Shown here: piece after piece, positions 63,219-64,000 of the stretch
Numbering within the stretch: position 1 is the stretch's first letter
Layout of the letters: each line of letters starts with the position of its first letter
Source: JBBRVW01 sp038246545
GTDB taxonomy: Bacteria; Actinomycetota; Actinomycetes; JACCUZ01
Direction: 5' to 3'
Assembly: GCA_038246545.1 (NCBI GenBank)
Contig: JBBRVW010000026.1
Coordinates: 1 to 64,000, forward strand
DNA length: 64,000 bases
Made by a program: the position numbers and the translations under genes
Notes under the pieces: model-generated
Databases searched by the model: none
What the model saw: the letters and a program-made list of their open reading frames with translations, nothing else
Told to the model about the DNA's origin: nothing

Positions 63219-64000
63219 GTCCCCGCGGCAGTGGTGGGCTGACCGTCGGAGTGGTGGGGGCGACCGGGCAGGTCGGCACCGTCATGCGGCGGCTGCTCGC
63301 CGAGCGCGACTTCCCGGTGGGGCAGGTGCGCTTCTTCGCGTCGTCGCGGTCCGCCGGCACGGCGCTGCCCTGGCGCGACGGCGAGGTCGTCGTCGAGGAC
63401 GCCGGGACCGCCGACGTGGATGGTCTCGACATCGCGCTCTTCTCGGCCGGCGGATCGACCTCGAAGGCCTTGGCGCCGCGCTACGCCGCGGCCGGCGCGG
63501 TCGTCGTGGACAACTCCTCGGCCTGGCGGATGGACCCCGACGTCCCGCTGGTCGTGTCCGAGGTCAACCCGGAGGTGGTCGCTGACGCCCGCAAGGGGAT
63601 CATCGCCAACCCCAACTGCACGACGATGGCGGCGATGCCGGTGCTCAAGCCGCTGCACGACGAGGCCGGTCTGGTCCGCCTCGTCGCCAGCACCTACCAG
63701 GCGGTGTCCGGCAGCGGGCTGGCCGGCGTCGACGAGCTCGACAAGCAGGTGCGCCAGGTCGTCGACCGGGCGACCGACCTCGTGCACGACGGCTCGTCGG
63801 TGCCGTTCCCCGCGCCGCAGAAGTACGTAGCCCCCATCGCCTTCAACGTGCTCCCGATGGCCGGCTCCGTGGTCGACGACGGCTCCTTCGAGACCGACGA
63901 GGAACAGAAGCTGCGCAACGAGAGCCGCAAGATCCTCGGCATCCCTGAGCTGCTGGTGTCCGGCACCTGCGTGCGGGTGCCGGTCTTCACCGGGCACTCG
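63215..64000 (+). CDS. asd: Aspartate-semialdehyde dehydrogenase, 3' end outside window
   Basis: The first 262 residues of about 345 are visible. The NADP motif is LTVGVVGATGQVGTVMRRLL, and the catalytic Cys 135 lies in IIANPNCTTMAAMPVLKPLH. Substrate-binding STYQAVSGSGLAGVDELDKQ and the partial GTCVRVPVFTGHS follow. It reduces aspartyl phosphate to the semialdehyde, next after Ask, whose gene it overlaps by ATGA (ATG at 63215). It has no stop because the window ends. Confidence 0.96.
   Translation, partial: MSPRGSGGLTVGVVGATGQVGTVMRRLLAERDFPVGQVRFFASSRSAGTALPWRDGEVVVEDAGTADVDGLDIALFSAGGSTSKALAPRYAAAGAVVVDNSSAWRMDPDVPLVVSEVNPEVVADARKGIIANPNCTTMAAMPVLKPLHDEAGLVRLVASTYQAVSGSGLAGVDELDKQVRQVVDRATDLVHDGSSVPFPAPQKYVAPIAFNVLPMAGSVVDDGSFETDEEQKLRNESRKILGIPELLVSGTCVRVPVFTGHS

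Overview
The window comes from the chromosome of a high-GC (roughly 70% or more, judged by eye) Gram-positive actinobacterium. The grounds are GTG and TTG starts behind GGAGG-type ribosome sites, a GTP-type PEP carboxykinase, a three-gene proton-translocating transhydrogenase, a MerR/B12 light sensor, SpoIIE/GAF phosphatases, LytR_C and DUF5063 proteins, and the block ffs-dnaX-ybaB-recR-DUF5063-ask-asd. The genus cannot be fixed from the sequence alone. Both edges cut genes: the tail of a solute-binding protein on the left and aspartate-semialdehyde dehydrogenase on the right. No prophage, insertion sequence or CRISPR array was seen.

Layout. 1-5.3 kb: end of a peptide-type binding protein, a VOC protein, a NarL-type two-component pair, a membrane protein and a nitronate monooxygenase, separated by three 42-nt palindromes of one family. 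5.4-9.1 kb: secreted heparinase II/III-like lyase and DinB polymerase. 9.1-13.2 kb: minus-strand operon AhpD-like / TauE-like / 2Fe-2S / molybdopterin hydroxylase behind a LacI-type palindrome. 13.3-18.9 kb: LURP-one protein, then a VOC-GntR pair divergent from a fused E1 alpha-beta plus E2 of a 2-oxoacid dehydrogenase, with matching TGGGATCC palindromes between them. 19-22 kb: PEPCK, a small membrane protein, a pilT remnant and tRNA-Arg. 22-27.2 kb: DedA/PAP2 pair, OmpR-type two-component system, DUF2231, a free-standing LigD-type phosphoesterase and a PadR regulator. 27.4-36.5 kb: LhgO-like oxidase, M20 and P1 peptidases, VOC proteins, PhzF, SpoIIE-type phosphatase and a nickel transporter behind a Nur-box-like operator. 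36.5-46.3 kb: AceE-like E1, class B PBP with MecA_N-type N-terminus, FAD oxidoreductase and pntAA-pntAB-pntB. 46.3-49.6 kb: small membrane protein, upp, two tandem TadA-associated acidic proteins, tadA and tRNA-Ser(CGA). 49.7-54.3 kb is the most accessory part: an agmatinase remnant, a lamin-tail protein, a CarH/LitR-like cobalamin photosensor divergent from a truncated ECF sigma-like gene, and a charged repeat protein. 54.3-57.7 kb: HerA-like ATPase, F420:NADP reductase-like protein, DODA-type dioxygenase and tRNA-Ser(GGA). 57.8-64 kb: housekeeping block from SRP RNA to asd.

Cross-cutting features: three families of intergenic palindromes (42-nt TGTCAG...CTGACA; a composite element with a TGATCACGG...CCGTGATCA core; a TGTGCGCCGACACACCG hairpin), two broken genes directly downstream of tRNA genes, two convergent gene pairs whose stop codons share one CTAG, several one- to four-base start/stop overlaps, and five candidate operators placed where their likely targets start. 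The best candidates for something new are the photosensor/truncated-sigma locus, the unassigned molybdenum-hydroxylase operon, the palindrome families, and a 22-codon ORF coupled to the DUF5063 gene.
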